NCBI GenBank assembly: GCA_002431395.1
Contig: DJEU01000009.1
Span: 1 to 35,192 of the forward strand
Direction of reading: 5' to 3'
Origin: Lachnoclostridium sp. UBA5890
Lineage (GTDB): Bacteria > Bacillota > Clostridia > Lachnospirales > Lachnospiraceae
DNA: 35,192 nucleotides
Every line of letters begins with the position of its first letter. Positions within the stretch are counted from its first letter, which is position 1. This document shows positions 7,364 to 15,760 of the stretch, piece after piece. The translations under genes were made by a program, and so were the position numbers. Below the pieces are notes generated by a model, which was not told where the DNA came from, searched no databases, and saw only the letters and a program-made list of their open reading frames with translations.

Positions 7364-7423
7364 CTATAATACCTCTTCTTTTAATTCGTCTTCCAGTAAA
7401 AAATGTCCATCGCCTGTCACTCC

Positions 7424-9721
7424 TTATTTAATCTTTGCTTTTTTTCCTACCCCTCTGGCACGCAGAATTCTCTTATAAGCAGCCTTTTGTTTCTTGGAAA
7501 ATCCACCTTTTGGCAGTGTGATCTTTGCTTTTTTATAAATTCCTGCAAATGCTTTCTTTCCGACACGCTTCATCGTCAATTTTTTCGTCTTTATCACAAT
7601 GGTCTTTAATTTTTTGCAATTATAAAATGCCTTCGGTTTGATTATACGGACATTTTTTCCGATTACCACTTTGGTAAGTTTTTTGCATTTTGCAAACGCA
7701 TTGCTTTGTATCGAAATAACCGGATATTTCTTACCCTTTATCGTAATATAATCCGGAATGGTAATGGTCGTTTTCTGAGAATCAAAATTTGACACTTCGA
7801 CACCCTGCACTCCATCGACTACAGTTGTCGTATACAAGTTGGCACTTACCGCAACCTCTAACTCTTCGTCCTTTTCCGAAGCTGTATTTTCACCGCGTTC
7901 ACTCGGGGAAGCACTCACGCTAGGAGTGGTACCTTTTCCCGTGGTAGCACTTGCACTTGTAGATGGTACGGCACCGGTTCCCGGCGTGGTACTGCCCTCC
8001 GGTGCTGCACTCGCACTTGGCGTTGGCACAGCACTTGCTCCCGGCGTTACTCCCGGTGTCTGTCCCGGCTGACTGCTTGAAGCCGGTGGATTGCTCACTC
8101 CCGGTGTAGCACTAACGCTTGGATTTGGTGCTTCACTTGCTCCCGGTGTGGCACTCGTACTTGGAGATGGTGCAGCACTGGCGCTTGGTGTAGCACTTGC
8201 ACTTGGCGTTGGCACGGCACTGGCTCCCGGTGTGGCACTTGCACTTGGTGTTGGCGTTTCGCCACCCCGGCTTCGATACGTATTGATGAGCCATGCTCCG
8301 GTCGCACCAAGATCTGCATTGGTAAAGCCATTTACCTTACTACACTCCGGCGAAAGCATCGAAGCACTTTCATCTTTCTTGCTGAGGCTCCAGCAGCAGT
8401 AACTGATTCCATTTTCCTCAAAGAAATCGATCCATCGGTCTGCTTCCTCGAGATCAAAGCCTCCGTTTCCTGAGGCATCACAGACACCAAATTCTGTACA
8501 AAATACCGGTGTTCCTGCTTTCAGTGCGGTACGTACTTTTTCACGAAGACTTTCCCCATGGCTGCCCGAATAAAAATGAATCGTATACATCACGTTCGGA
8601 TCATCGAGTTTTCCACCATTTGTCGCCACTTCATCGACATCCTGAGACCAGGTATTGGTTCCCACTACAATGATCGCATCCGGGTCATTGGCACGTATCG
8701 TATTTACCACATCTACCGCATACGGACGAATCTGGTTCCACGGTGTTCCCGTAGGTTCATTGCAGATTTCGTAGATGATATTGCTCTGGTCCTTGTACAT
8801 TTTCGAATAAGTATCAAAAAATTCGATTGCCTGGCTTTTGGTATCATTCGGATTTTCCGCATGAACATGCCAGTCAATGATCGCATACATTCCAAGATCT
8901 GTCAGATCCGAAACGCCTTCCTGAATGTGCTTGTCCAGTTTGTCCTTGGATCCCTGGGTATAACCGCCCTGTGTCACATAGCTAACAAGGCGCACCATAT
9001 TAACGCCCCATTCGTCACGCAGGTTCTGAAATGCGGTCTTATTTAAAAAGGTTTCGCCATCTCCCCAATGCATTCCGTGGGTACTTGCCCCACGAAGCGT
9101 AAATGGCTGATTGTTCTTATCCTTAACCTGCGATCCATCGACATGTAATGCTCCGTGTTTACCATATGGTGTATCTTCATATAGCAACTCTTTTGTCTGT
9201 CCGGTCAATGTATAATTGCATTGATAGCCTTCCAGATAGGTTGCCCCGGAACCGACACTTCCTTCATTGCCTCCGGTACTCTGGCTGCCGTACTCATAAG
9301 TAATTTCCGCTCCGGTAAAAGAAACCTCTCCTCCAAAACAGATTTTAAAATCGCCGTCCACTTTGTATGTGCTTCCAGCGGCAACCACTTTTCCGTTTCC
9401 CTGGCCTTTTACTACAAGTTTATCATTTTTCACCGTTGCCTGACATCCAAAACTTTTGCTGTATTTGGAAATATCATTGACAGAAAGAGTCAGCTGCCAG
9501 TCACGGATCGATTGGTTCGAATGGTTCGTCACGGCAAGATAATACTCGCACCAATACTCATTTACCTTACTCTCGGTAAGCGTGATCTCCACTTCTCCGT
9601 TATCCGAGGAAAAACTTTTACTGCTTTCCGCTTTTACTTCTGCCGCCGGCCATGGACCGAGTCCTGCCATCAAAGCAAACACCAAAATACACGCCCATAC
9701 TTTTCTTACCTTCTGTCTCAT
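7424..9721 (-). CDS. Secreted GH5 endoglucanase: CBM2-like module, GH5 domain, Ser/Pro/Thr linker, leucine-rich-repeat tail
   Basis: A 765-residue precursor. Residues 1-31 form a signal peptide ending in VKA. Residues about 35-146 form a beta-rich module with conserved Trp/Tyr residues, resembling family 2 cellulose-binding domains. Residues about 165-485 are a GH5 (subfamily 2-like) catalytic domain: IYEICNEP gives acid/base Glu322 and VFCTEFG gives nucleophile Glu410, with IIDWHVH and WSLSKKDES also typical. This predicts endo-beta-1,4-glucanase activity outside the cell. A linker of Ala/Pro/Ser/Thr (about 488-615) leads to a Lys-rich BspA-type LRR_5 tail (about 640-745; FAKCKKLTKVVIG, FYNCKKLKTIVI). 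No sortase signal, SLH or dockerin is visible. AAAAGGAG precedes the ATG. The gene starts 17 nt after the unknown gene upstream, suggesting co-transcription. Confidence 0.93.
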   Translation of the reverse strand: MRQKVRKVWACILVFALMAGLGPWPAAEVKAESSKSFSSDNGEVEITLTESKVNEYWCEYYLAVTNHSNQSIRDWQLTLSVNDISKYSKSFGCQATVKNDKLVVKGQGNGKVVAAGSTYKVDGDFKICFGGEVSFTGAEITYEYGSQSTGGNEGSVGSGATYLEGYQCNYTLTGQTKELLYEDTPYGKHGALHVDGSQVKDKNNQPFTLRGASTHGMHWGDGETFLNKTAFQNLRDEWGVNMVRLVSYVTQGGYTQGSKDKLDKHIQEGVSDLTDLGMYAIIDWHVHAENPNDTKSQAIEFFDTYSKMYKDQSNIIYEICNEPTGTPWNQIRPYAVDVVNTIRANDPDAIIVVGTNTWSQDVDEVATNGGKLDDPNVMYTIHFYSGSHGESLREKVRTALKAGTPVFCTEFGVCDASGNGGFDLEEADRWIDFFEENGISYCCWSLSKKDESASMLSPECSKVNGFTNADLGATGAWLINTYRSRGGETPTPSASATPGASAVPTPSASATPSASAAPSPSTSATPGASEAPNPSVSATPGVSNPPASSSQPGQTPGVTPGASAVPTPSASAAPEGSTTPGTGAVPSTSASATTGKGTTPSVSASPSERGENTASEKDEELEVAVSANLYTTTVVDGVQGVEVSNFDSQKTTITIPDYITIKGKKYPVISIQSNAFAKCKKLTKVVIGKNVRIIKPKAFYNCKKLKTIVIKTKKLTMKRVGKKAFAGIYKKAKITLPKGGFSKKQKAAYKRILRARGVGKKAKIK
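7877..8260 (-). repeat. Degenerate Pro/Ser/Thr/Ala linker repeats in the glucanase gene
   Basis: Units like SASATPGASAVPTPSASATP recur across about 128 codons with high local GC and closely related DNA blocks. It is a flexible, probably protease-resistant or glycosylated spacer between the GH5 and LRR domains. Such DNA is prone to in-frame expansion and contraction. Confidence 0.8.
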
Positions 9722-9738
9722 TATCCTTCTCCTTTTCC

Positions 9739-10281
9739 TTATTTAAGATCTTCGTACTCTTTTCTCGTAAAACGGTGATAGGTCAGTCCAAAATCATCGT
9801 CTTCCACACAATACACATAGCGTTCTGTCGTATCTTTGTCAAAATAAAATACCGAACCCAGTCCGTCATGAACCATATTTTCCTGATGTAACACATCCTC
9901 TTTTTCTTTGGCAAACTGCTGAAAGCAATTACAAACATCTTCCATATTGCTTGCGGGATTTTGAATTACTTTCAAAAAACGCTCCAAAAATTCAGGATCC
10001 GGTATCGTTTCTGCGATATGAATCACACCATCCTCCGGGATTTCGATGCCATATCGTTCTTTTTCTTTCCAAAAATGGAGTTTTCCAAATAAACTCTCAT
10101 TTTCCTTTTGGAATTCTGTCAATGTCTGCTCCAGCTCTTCCGTCGAAGCCGCCGGTTCCAATTGCAGCAATTCTTTCAATGATTCCAATGGATAAAATAG
10201 ATCCATTTTCTCCTTCTGCACACCAATTTTACACTGCCATTCCTTTACGGTGTCTACCATATGCTGTGCTAACTCGTTCAT
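9739..10281 (-). CDS. Uncharacterised conserved protein (possibly DUF3877)
   Basis: A 180-residue, acidic, soluble protein with no signal peptide or membrane helix. The N-terminal two thirds are mostly helical with Glu/Lys-rich stretches; the C-terminus (VFYFDKDTTERYVYCVEDDD) looks beta-rich. Length and general pattern remind me of the clostridial family DUF3877, but I cannot confirm this from memory. GGAGG lies 8 nt before the ATG. It follows the S41 protease gene by 14 nt and precedes the glucanase gene by 17 nt, so it is very likely in the same operon. I assign no function. Confidence 0.75.
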   Translation of the reverse strand: MNELAQHMVDTVKEWQCKIGVQKEKMDLFYPLESLKELLQLEPAASTEELEQTLTEFQKENESLFGKLHFWKEKERYGIEIPEDGVIHIAETIPDPEFLERFLKVIQNPASNMEDVCNCFQQFAKEKEDVLHQENMVHDGLGSVFYFDKDTTERYVYCVEDDDFGLTYHRFTRKEYEDLK

Positions 10282-10295
10282 TTTCTCTTCCTCCT

Positions 10296-11495
10296 TTACT
10301 GTTCGATGATCTGAAGTGCACGCTGCAACTGCGTATCTTCCTTCTCGGTATCGGTATCTTTTTTCTCATATTCTATCGTCTCATCCGGATTAATTCCCTT
10401 TTTATGGATGCACTCGCCATTTGGGAGATAATATTTGGCCGTCGTTAATTTGATTCCGCCGCCACATGCATTTTTCAATGAAAATACCGTCTGAACAATG
10501 CCTTTTCCAAAGCTTTTTGTTCCGACCAAAGTCGCTGCGCCGCGTGTTTTCAATGTGCCGGCAAACACTTCCGATGCGCTGGCACTATTTCCATTGATCA
10601 AAACGACAATTGGCTTTTTATAACTCTGTTTGTCATCGGAATGATAGGTCTTATCGCCCTCTTTTTTGCTTTTTTCCGTGATCAGATCCCCTTTTGGCAA
10701 TAACCGGTTCAGCATATTGATAGCAGAATCCAGAGAACCGCCGCCGTTATCGCGCAGATCGATCACAAGTCCTTTGATCTCATCGTTATCATATTTATCG
10801 ACTGCTTCGGAAAATTGATCATCGGTTTCATTGTCAAATTCTGTCACTTTAATATATCCGGTCTGCCCTATCTGCTTATCTTGTACAGACACGACATTAA
10901 TCTTTTTGCAGACCAGCTGCAGGGTAACCGTCTCCTGTTGATTATCGTCATTGGTACGAAGCACCTTGATCTCCACCGTCTTTCCATCATTGTCATCCAC
11001 TTTTATCATGGAAACCACATCGTTCAACGTTTTTCCGGTAAGATCTGTTCCATTTACTTCTTTAAAAATATCACCGACCTTCATTCCTGCTTTTACTGCC
11101 GGCCCATCCTCTGTGAGTTCCGACACCTGGATATCTCCATTTTCAAGCTGTTTTAACGTGACACCGATGCCGACGTACGAACCGTCAATCCCCTTCATCA
11201 CTTCATCGTATTCACTCTGTGTGTAATACGCGGAATATTTATCTCCCAGCGCTGCGACCATCCCTTTGGCCGCGCCGTTCGCCAGGTCTTCGTCGGTGTA
11301 GTCTCCCTGATAATAGGAATCAATACACTGCTCAATGTATTTATTTTTCGTATATGCCTGTGTTGCTGCATTCCCTGCCGGCAGGATGCGGATGCCCAAA
11401 AACCGCAATACAGACAACACGCACAAGGTAAATACGATCCCGCAGACCGCTCCTTGAAAAAAACTGCTTGATAAAATCTTCTTTAATCGTTTCAT
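10296..11495 (-). CDS. S41 family carboxy-terminal processing protease (CtpA/CtpB type)
   Basis: A 399-residue protein with one N-terminal membrane anchor (about 11-32), putting the protease outside the membrane. A PDZ domain lies around 105-180 and the S41 catalytic core around 205-375. The Ser-Lys-Gln set is visible as Ser306 in NSASASE, Lys331 in SFGKGIVQ and Gln335; the 25-residue Ser-Lys spacing equals that of Bacillus CtpB (Ser309, Lys334). A short peptidoglycan-binding C-terminal domain, found in some relatives, is not obvious. GGAGAG precedes the ATG. The gene follows the M23 factor of the FtsEX cluster, separated only by a hairpin. It may trim envelope proteins such as the neighbouring murein hydrolase, by analogy with CtpA systems that degrade hydrolases. 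Confidence 0.93.
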   Translation of the reverse strand: MKRLKKILSSSFFQGAVCGIVFTLCVLSVLRFLGIRILPAGNAATQAYTKNKYIEQCIDSYYQGDYTDEDLANGAAKGMVAALGDKYSAYYTQSEYDEVMKGIDGSYVGIGVTLKQLENGDIQVSELTEDGPAVKAGMKVGDIFKEVNGTDLTGKTLNDVVSMIKVDDNDGKTVEIKVLRTNDDNQQETVTLQLVCKKINVVSVQDKQIGQTGYIKVTEFDNETDDQFSEAVDKYDNDEIKGLVIDLRDNGGGSLDSAINMLNRLLPKGDLITEKSKKEGDKTYHSDDKQSYKKPIVVLINGNSASASEVFAGTLKTRGAATLVGTKSFGKGIVQTVFSLKNACGGGIKLTTAKYYLPNGECIHKKGINPDETIEYEKKDTDTEKEDTQLQRALQIIEQ

Positions 11496-11529
11496 CGTGA
11501 TCTCTCCTATGCTTCTTATTCTCGCAAAA

Positions 11530-11558
11530 CAGCCTGAAACCGCAATTCGTTCAGGCTG
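11530..11558 (-). terminator. Hairpin between the M23 gene and the S41 protease gene
   Basis: CAGCCTGAA and TTCAGGCTG (11530-11538 and 11550-11558) form a 9-bp stem with an 11-nt loop. This lies upstream of the M23 stop-distal region in minus-strand terms: the M23 gene is at 11574-12866 and is transcribed toward it. The following bases are TTTTGCG, a weak U-tract, so partial termination or mRNA stabilisation is more likely than a full stop. Confidence 0.5.
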
Positions 11559-11573
11559 TGTTATCTTTTTTGA

Positions 11574-12866
11574 CTATTGACTTACATAATTTAATGGATC
11601 TACATAACTTCCATTCACAGTCACTCCAAAATGAAGATGCGGACCGGTCGAGATTCCGGTCGAGCCAACATTTCCAATGACATCTCCCTGATTTACCGTG
11701 TCTCCGACCTTGACGCCCAGTTTCGAGCAGTGCATGTAAACGGTATACAAACTGTTTCCATGATAGATCATAATGTAATTTCCCGCCGTAGAACTATATG
11801 TCGCCGTAACTACAGTTCCGGCTCCGGATGCCACGATCGCCGTTCCGGAAGAAACGGAAATATCAATTCCTTTGTGGTATGTGCTTGCTCCTGCTGTCGG
11901 ACTCGTACGGGAACCAAATTTGGAGGAAATTTTTCCGGATACCTTTAACGGCCAGCGCAATTCGCCGGTATTTGCCGCATAGGAATCATTGGAAGAAGCC
12001 GGATCTGCACCATCCGTCGAAGTATTTCCACCAGATGCCTGTGCCGCCTGCTGTGCCTTCTTCGCAGCCTCTGCTTCTTTTTTCTGGATTTCCTGCTGTT
12101 TTTGAAGCAAAAGTGCCTCTACCTTCTGTTCTTGTTTTGCCACTTCTGCGTTATACGTCTGTACGCGCTTATCTGTCACAGAGATTGCAGAATTCAATTT
12201 TTTCACTTCGTCTTTTTTACTTGTTTTCAGCTTTTTCAATGAACTCTGATCAGCAACCGCTTCATCCTGGAGACTGCAGATTTCATCGACTTTGGCTTCC
12301 ATCAAACTCTGCGAATGTTCGATTTCTGTCATACGCTCCGAATATTCTTTAAAAATGTTCGCATCGTATTCTGAAATTTTTTGCACATACTCTGAGCGGC
12401 TCAGAAAATCGGCAAAACTGGCTGCACTGAAAATCGCTTCCACGTAACCTTCTTCGCCATTTTCATACATATATTTTATTCGCTTTTTCATGATTTCATA
12501 CTGCTCTTTTTGCTTTTTCTGCAGATCCGAGCATTGTTCCTGAATCTTTGCCAGCTCTTTTCGCGAGGTCTCAATCTGCTTTTTCAGACCCGATATGGTA
12601 TCCGAAATCTTTTCGATCTTTTTATCCACTTTTTTAATATATTTGAGGATATCGCCCTTGCTGTCTTCCAGCTCTTTCAGATCTTTTTCCAGGCTTTCCA
12701 GACGGCTTTCCGCCTTCTTTTTCTCTTCTTCCGCCTGACGGATCTGCTGGTCATAGTCTGTCGTCGTACTTTCTTCTGCCTGCGCCGGCGGCTGCTGCAA
12801 CCCGGACAGACAATAGGCAAATACCAATGAAATCACAAAACCAATCGCAAGAATTTTTCGTTTCAT
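11574..12866 (-). CDS. EnvC/PcsB-like murein hydrolase (coiled coil plus M23 peptidase domain)
   Basis: About 430 residues. A signal peptide (first ~31 residues) is followed by long coiled-coil segments rich in Glu/Lys/Gln (roughly residues 40-270), a short Ala/Ser/Gly linker, and a C-terminal LytM/M23 domain. The zinc site is complete: HKGID (His and Asp about 334/338 counted from the upstream ATG), YMH, and HLHF near residue 413, so this is an active-type endopeptidase and not a catalytically dead EnvC. The chosen ATG (12866) has AGGGGG 9 nt upstream; the ATG at 12875 overlaps that site. It starts 15 nt after ftsX. FtsEX is known to activate coiled-coil hydrolases (EnvC, PcsB, CwlO) through such helices, so this is the likely FtsX partner at the septum. 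Confidence 0.93.
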   Translation of the reverse strand: MKRKILAIGFVISLVFAYCLSGLQQPPAQAEESTTTDYDQQIRQAEEEKKKAESRLESLEKDLKELEDSKGDILKYIKKVDKKIEKISDTISGLKKQIETSRKELAKIQEQCSDLQKKQKEQYEIMKKRIKYMYENGEEGYVEAIFSAASFADFLSRSEYVQKISEYDANIFKEYSERMTEIEHSQSLMEAKVDEICSLQDEAVADQSSLKKLKTSKKDEVKKLNSAISVTDKRVQTYNAEVAKQEQKVEALLLQKQQEIQKKEAEAAKKAQQAAQASGGNTSTDGADPASSNDSYAANTGELRWPLKVSGKISSKFGSRTSPTAGASTYHKGIDISVSSGTAIVASGAGTVVTATYSSTAGNYIMIYHGNSLYTVYMHCSKLGVKVGDTVNQGDVIGNVGSTGISTGPHLHFGVTVNGSYVDPLNYVSQ

Positions 12867-12881
12867 CTCTGCCATCCCCCT

Positions 12882-13793
12882 TTAAATGTCCAAATGTTTA
12901 CGTACCGTAAAGAAACTGCCGATAAAACCTACGCCGATTCCGATCAGCAGACACAGCGGAATCAGTGCTTTGAATATCGTTCCGACCGGCAAAAAGGTCA
13001 TCCAGCTCGAAATCATGTCAAACTTCGTCTTAATGTACTGTATGATAGAGGAATAACTGACCAGAAGAATGACAAGCGGAATCACCGCTCCAATCAATCC
13101 GATCACCACGCCTTCCACGATAAACGGCGCACGGATAAAAAAGTCCGACGCTCCCATGAGACGCATAATTCCAATCTCGGCACGGCGTACCGTAATTCCC
13201 GTCGAAATCGTCGATTGAATCAGGAATATTGACACCGCAAGCAGGATCACAATGATCGCGATGGAAATATAACTTACCAGACGGCTCGCATTCGTAAGAC
13301 TTTTCGCGGCATCCGCCGACTGTTTTACCAAACGCACACCTGCTATTTCACGAATATACGATGCCAGTTCATCCTGTTTTGAAATATCTTTTACATAGAC
13401 CTGATACGAGGCAGAATCTGCCAGCGGATTGTCCCCGGCAAAACTGTCTACCAGATCCGGATTATCCTTAAAATTTTCAGCGGCAAAATCCTTCCATGCC
13501 TGCTCTGCCGAAACAAATTCGATATGATCCACTTCCTCCCGGGATTTAATGGCTTCCCCGATGGAATCCATCTGTTCCTGTGAAGCGCCCTCGTCAAAAA
13601 ACACCGTAAGTCCGACGGAACTCTCCACTTCTTTGATCATATGACTGAAATTTCCAACAATAAAATAGAACATGCCAAATAAAAACAGGCACGCCGCCAT
13701 CGTACTGATGGACGCGATCGTAAACATCCTGTTTTTCCGCATGCTCTTCAGCCCCTGACGGATACTATATAAAAATACACTAATCCCTCTCAT
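12882..13793 (-). CDS. ftsX: Cell-division membrane protein FtsX
   Basis: About 303 residues with a cytoplasmic N-terminus (SIRQGLKSMRKNRMFTIASI), a first membrane helix, a large extracellular loop, and three C-terminal helices, the standard FtsX/MacB topology. It is the membrane half of the FtsEX ABC-type complex that transmits ATP hydrolysis to murein hydrolases. The start is set at ATG 13793: AAGGTGG lies 8 nt upstream, giving a 14-bp overlap with ftsE; an upstream in-frame ATG at 13826 lacks a ribosome site. The extracellular loop sequence (EVDHIEFVSAEQAWKDFAAE) is typical of Firmicute FtsX. Confidence 0.96.
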   Translation of the reverse strand: MRGISVFLYSIRQGLKSMRKNRMFTIASISTMAACLFLFGMFYFIVGNFSHMIKEVESSVGLTVFFDEGASQEQMDSIGEAIKSREEVDHIEFVSAEQAWKDFAAENFKDNPDLVDSFAGDNPLADSASYQVYVKDISKQDELASYIREIAGVRLVKQSADAAKSLTNASRLVSYISIAIIVILLAVSIFLIQSTISTGITVRRAEIGIMRLMGASDFFIRAPFIVEGVVIGLIGAVIPLVILLVSYSSIIQYIKTKFDMISSWMTFLPVGTIFKALIPLCLLIGIGVGFIGSFFTVRKHLDI

Positions 13794-14490
13794 ATTCATA
13801 GCCACCTTTTTTATCATCACGAACAACGGTTCCTTCGCTTAATGTTACCACTCTTTTCTGCATTACATCCACAATATCATTATTATGGGTTACTACCACT
13901 ACCGTCGTTCCCATCTTATTTACTTCCTGTAACAACATCATGATCTCCCACGCATTCTGGGGATCCAGATTCCCCGTCGGCTCGTCGGCCAAAAGAATGG
14001 TCGGCTGATTTACAAGAGCTCTGGCGATCGCCACACGCTGCTGTTCTCCACCAGATAACTCATTGGGATACGCATCCGCTTTGTCCGTCAGACCGACAAT
14101 CGTAAGCATCGTCGTCACATTGCGGATCATCTCACGTTTGCTTCTGCCGATGATGCGCTGGGCAAAAGCAATATTTTCAAACACCGTCCGGTCTTTCAAC
14201 AGACGGAAATCCTGAAATACGACTCCAATATTCCGTCGATACAGGGGAACCTGTTTTCTCTTTAATTTATTTACAAGTCTTCCGGCAATATACAGTTTTC
14301 CGGAAGTCGGATCCAGTTCCTTCAGCAGCAGTTTAATAAAGGTTGACTTTCCGGAACCGCTCTTTCCTACGATAAACACAAACTCGCCATTTTCAATCTG
14401 CAATGTGACATGCTTTAATGCATCCACACCAGTCTGATACTGCTTGCTTACGTCATCCAGCGCAATAATCGGCAATTGATTTGCTGTCAT
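13780..14490 (-). CDS. ftsE: Cell-division ATP-binding protein FtsE
   Basis: A 236-residue ABC ATPase. Walker A GKSGSGKST (about 42-50), Q-loop QDFRLL, signature LSGGEQQR, Walker B TILLADEPTGNLD and the switch THNND are intact. The QDFRLLKDRTVFENIAFA stretch is diagnostic of FtsE rather than LolD. With FtsX it forms the complex that controls septal peptidoglycan hydrolysis. It overlaps ftsX by 14 bp, and ftsX is followed closely by the M23 hydrolase gene, giving the usual ftsE-ftsX-hydrolase order. It begins 44 nt after the stop of the PucR-type regulator; no clear separate promoter was seen in that gap. Confidence 0.97.
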   Translation of the reverse strand: MTANQLPIIALDDVSKQYQTGVDALKHVTLQIENGEFVFIVGKSGSGKSTFIKLLLKELDPTSGKLYIAGRLVNKLKRKQVPLYRRNIGVVFQDFRLLKDRTVFENIAFAQRIIGRSKREMIRNVTTMLTIVGLTDKADAYPNELSGGEQQRVAIARALVNQPTILLADEPTGNLDPQNAWEIMMLLQEVNKMGTTVVVVTHNNDIVDVMQKRVVTLSEGTVVRDDKKGGYEYERD

Positions 14491-14534
14491 CTCTTCTCAT
14501 CCTTTCCCCTGTCACCAGTCTCATACTATGTCGA

Positions 14535-15623
14535 TCAATAATCTATGGTTTCGAGATAGTTCATATACTTCACAACCATAAGGGCAATTTTAAAAGTAAT
14601 GGCATCATCAAAGATACGCAGATCAAGCCCTGTACTCTTTTCCAGCTTATCCAAACGATATACCAGAGTATTTCTATGAATGTACAACTGTCTTGACGTC
14701 TCAGATACATTCAGGTTATTTTCAAAGAACTTATTGATCGTCGTCAATGTTTCTTCATCAAACTGATCCGGTGTCTTTTCTTCAAAGATCTCCTTGATAA
14801 ACATTTTGCAAAGAGGCATCGGCAGCTGATAGATCAAACGGCCAATTCCCAGATTACTGTAAGCGACAACTTTCTTGTCACTGTAGAAAATCTTTCCGAC
14901 ATCAAGCGCCATCTTCGCTTCTTTGTACGATCTGGAAACTTCTTTGAGTTCTTTTACGATCGTACCAAATGCCACATGAACACGGGACATTGCTTCGGTG
15001 TTCAGCATGTCGACGATGACATGTGCTGTCTTTTCGAGATCCTCGATCTGATCCCTCTCTCCAATCTCTTTTACGAGAATAATATTTTTTTCATCCACCG
15101 CAGTAATAAAATCCTGCGTCTGTGTTGCAAACATACTTCGCACCGTCTCCAGCGCTCCGGAATCTTTTTCTTTATTCGTCTCAATAATAAAGACAACTCT
15201 TCGCGCACTCATCTCAATGTGCAGCTTTTTGGCACGGTTATAGATATCCACCAAAAGAAGATTATCTAACAAAAGGTTTTTGATAAAATTATCTTTGTCA
15301 TAACGCTCTTTGTAAGCCACCAAAAGTCCCTCGATCTGAAGCACGATCATCTTTCCGATCGTATACGCCTCCTCCGAATCTCCCCGGATCACAATTACAT
15401 ATTCTAACTGTCCTTCATCATATACTTTAAAATAATGGCATCCTTTTACCACCTGGCTGTCTGCCGGTGACTGAACAAAACTCAAGCCATCCTCGTGATT
15501 TACCGAAAAATCCTCTGATGTCGTCGCCAGTGTATTCCCCTCTGCATCTGACACACATAGATCATTTTTTATAATCCCCTTAATCCCTTCAATCGTATTT
15601 TGCAAAATCTGATTTGATATCAT
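14535..15623 (-). CDS. PucR/CdaR-type transcriptional regulator
   Basis: About 362 residues. The N-terminal third (NQILQNTIEGIKGIIKNDLC and VSDAEGNTLATT) resembles the CdaR sugar-diacid recognition domain; the middle is a GGDEF-like/linker region as in PucR-family proteins; the C-terminus carries the PucR helix-turn-helix (SETSRQLYIHRNTLVYRLDK). Relatives activate purine, glycerate, galactarate or other catabolic genes in response to ligands. The start is ATG 15623, 7 nt after GGAGG; an in-frame GTG (15629) overlaps this region. It has its own promoter (15668-15696). The target genes are unknown; the adjacent sugar ATPase gene and the downstream ftsEX cluster are candidates by position only. 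Confidence 0.85.
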   Translation of the reverse strand: MISNQILQNTIEGIKGIIKNDLCVSDAEGNTLATTSEDFSVNHEDGLSFVQSPADSQVVKGCHYFKVYDEGQLEYVIVIRGDSEEAYTIGKMIVLQIEGLLVAYKERYDKDNFIKNLLLDNLLLVDIYNRAKKLHIEMSARRVVFIIETNKEKDSGALETVRSMFATQTQDFITAVDEKNIILVKEIGERDQIEDLEKTAHVIVDMLNTEAMSRVHVAFGTIVKELKEVSRSYKEAKMALDVGKIFYSDKKVVAYSNLGIGRLIYQLPMPLCKMFIKEIFEEKTPDQFDEETLTTINKFFENNLNVSETSRQLYIHRNTLVYRLDKLEKSTGLDLRIFDDAITFKIALMVVKYMNYLETIDY

Positions 15624-15667
15624 TGCCACACCTCCGAAAATAGTCTACTCTTGTCGCATTATAATTT

Positions 15668-15696
15668 ATTGTACCATTTTTTTAGAAAAAACGCAA
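15668..15696 (-). promoter_or_regulatory. Promoter of the PucR/CdaR-type regulator gene
   Basis: TTGCGT (15691-15696) and TACAAT (15668-15673) on the minus strand with a 17-nt spacer, about 45 nt before the ATG. It directly adjoins the terminator of the upstream sugar-ATPase gene. Confidence 0.6.
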
Positions 15697-15706
15697 GAAA
15701 TGATTT

Positions 15707-15732
15707 AAGGGATGCCTGTTTAGGCATCCCTT
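15707..15732 (-). terminator. Rho-independent terminator of the MsmK-type gene
   Basis: AAGGGATGCCT (15707-15717) and AGGCATCCCTT (15722-15732) form a perfect 11-bp stem with a 4-nt loop, 28 nt after the stop codon. The U-rich tract that follows on the minus strand (ending in TTTTTT) is interrupted. Confidence 0.8.
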
Positions 15733-15760
15733 ATTTTCACTCACATATGTAAGTTGAATC

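Noticed and set aside
7364..7420. Short acidic frame after the glucanase stop (GTG start, 18 codons)
   Set aside because: It is in frame with the glucanase just after its stop, but the LRR tail already ends in the usual way and there is no properly spaced ribosome site.
7877..8260. Possible CRISPR-like or satellite array
   Set aside because: The repeats keep the glucanase reading frame, vary in length and have no regular spacers; they encode a Pro/Ser/Thr/Ala linker.
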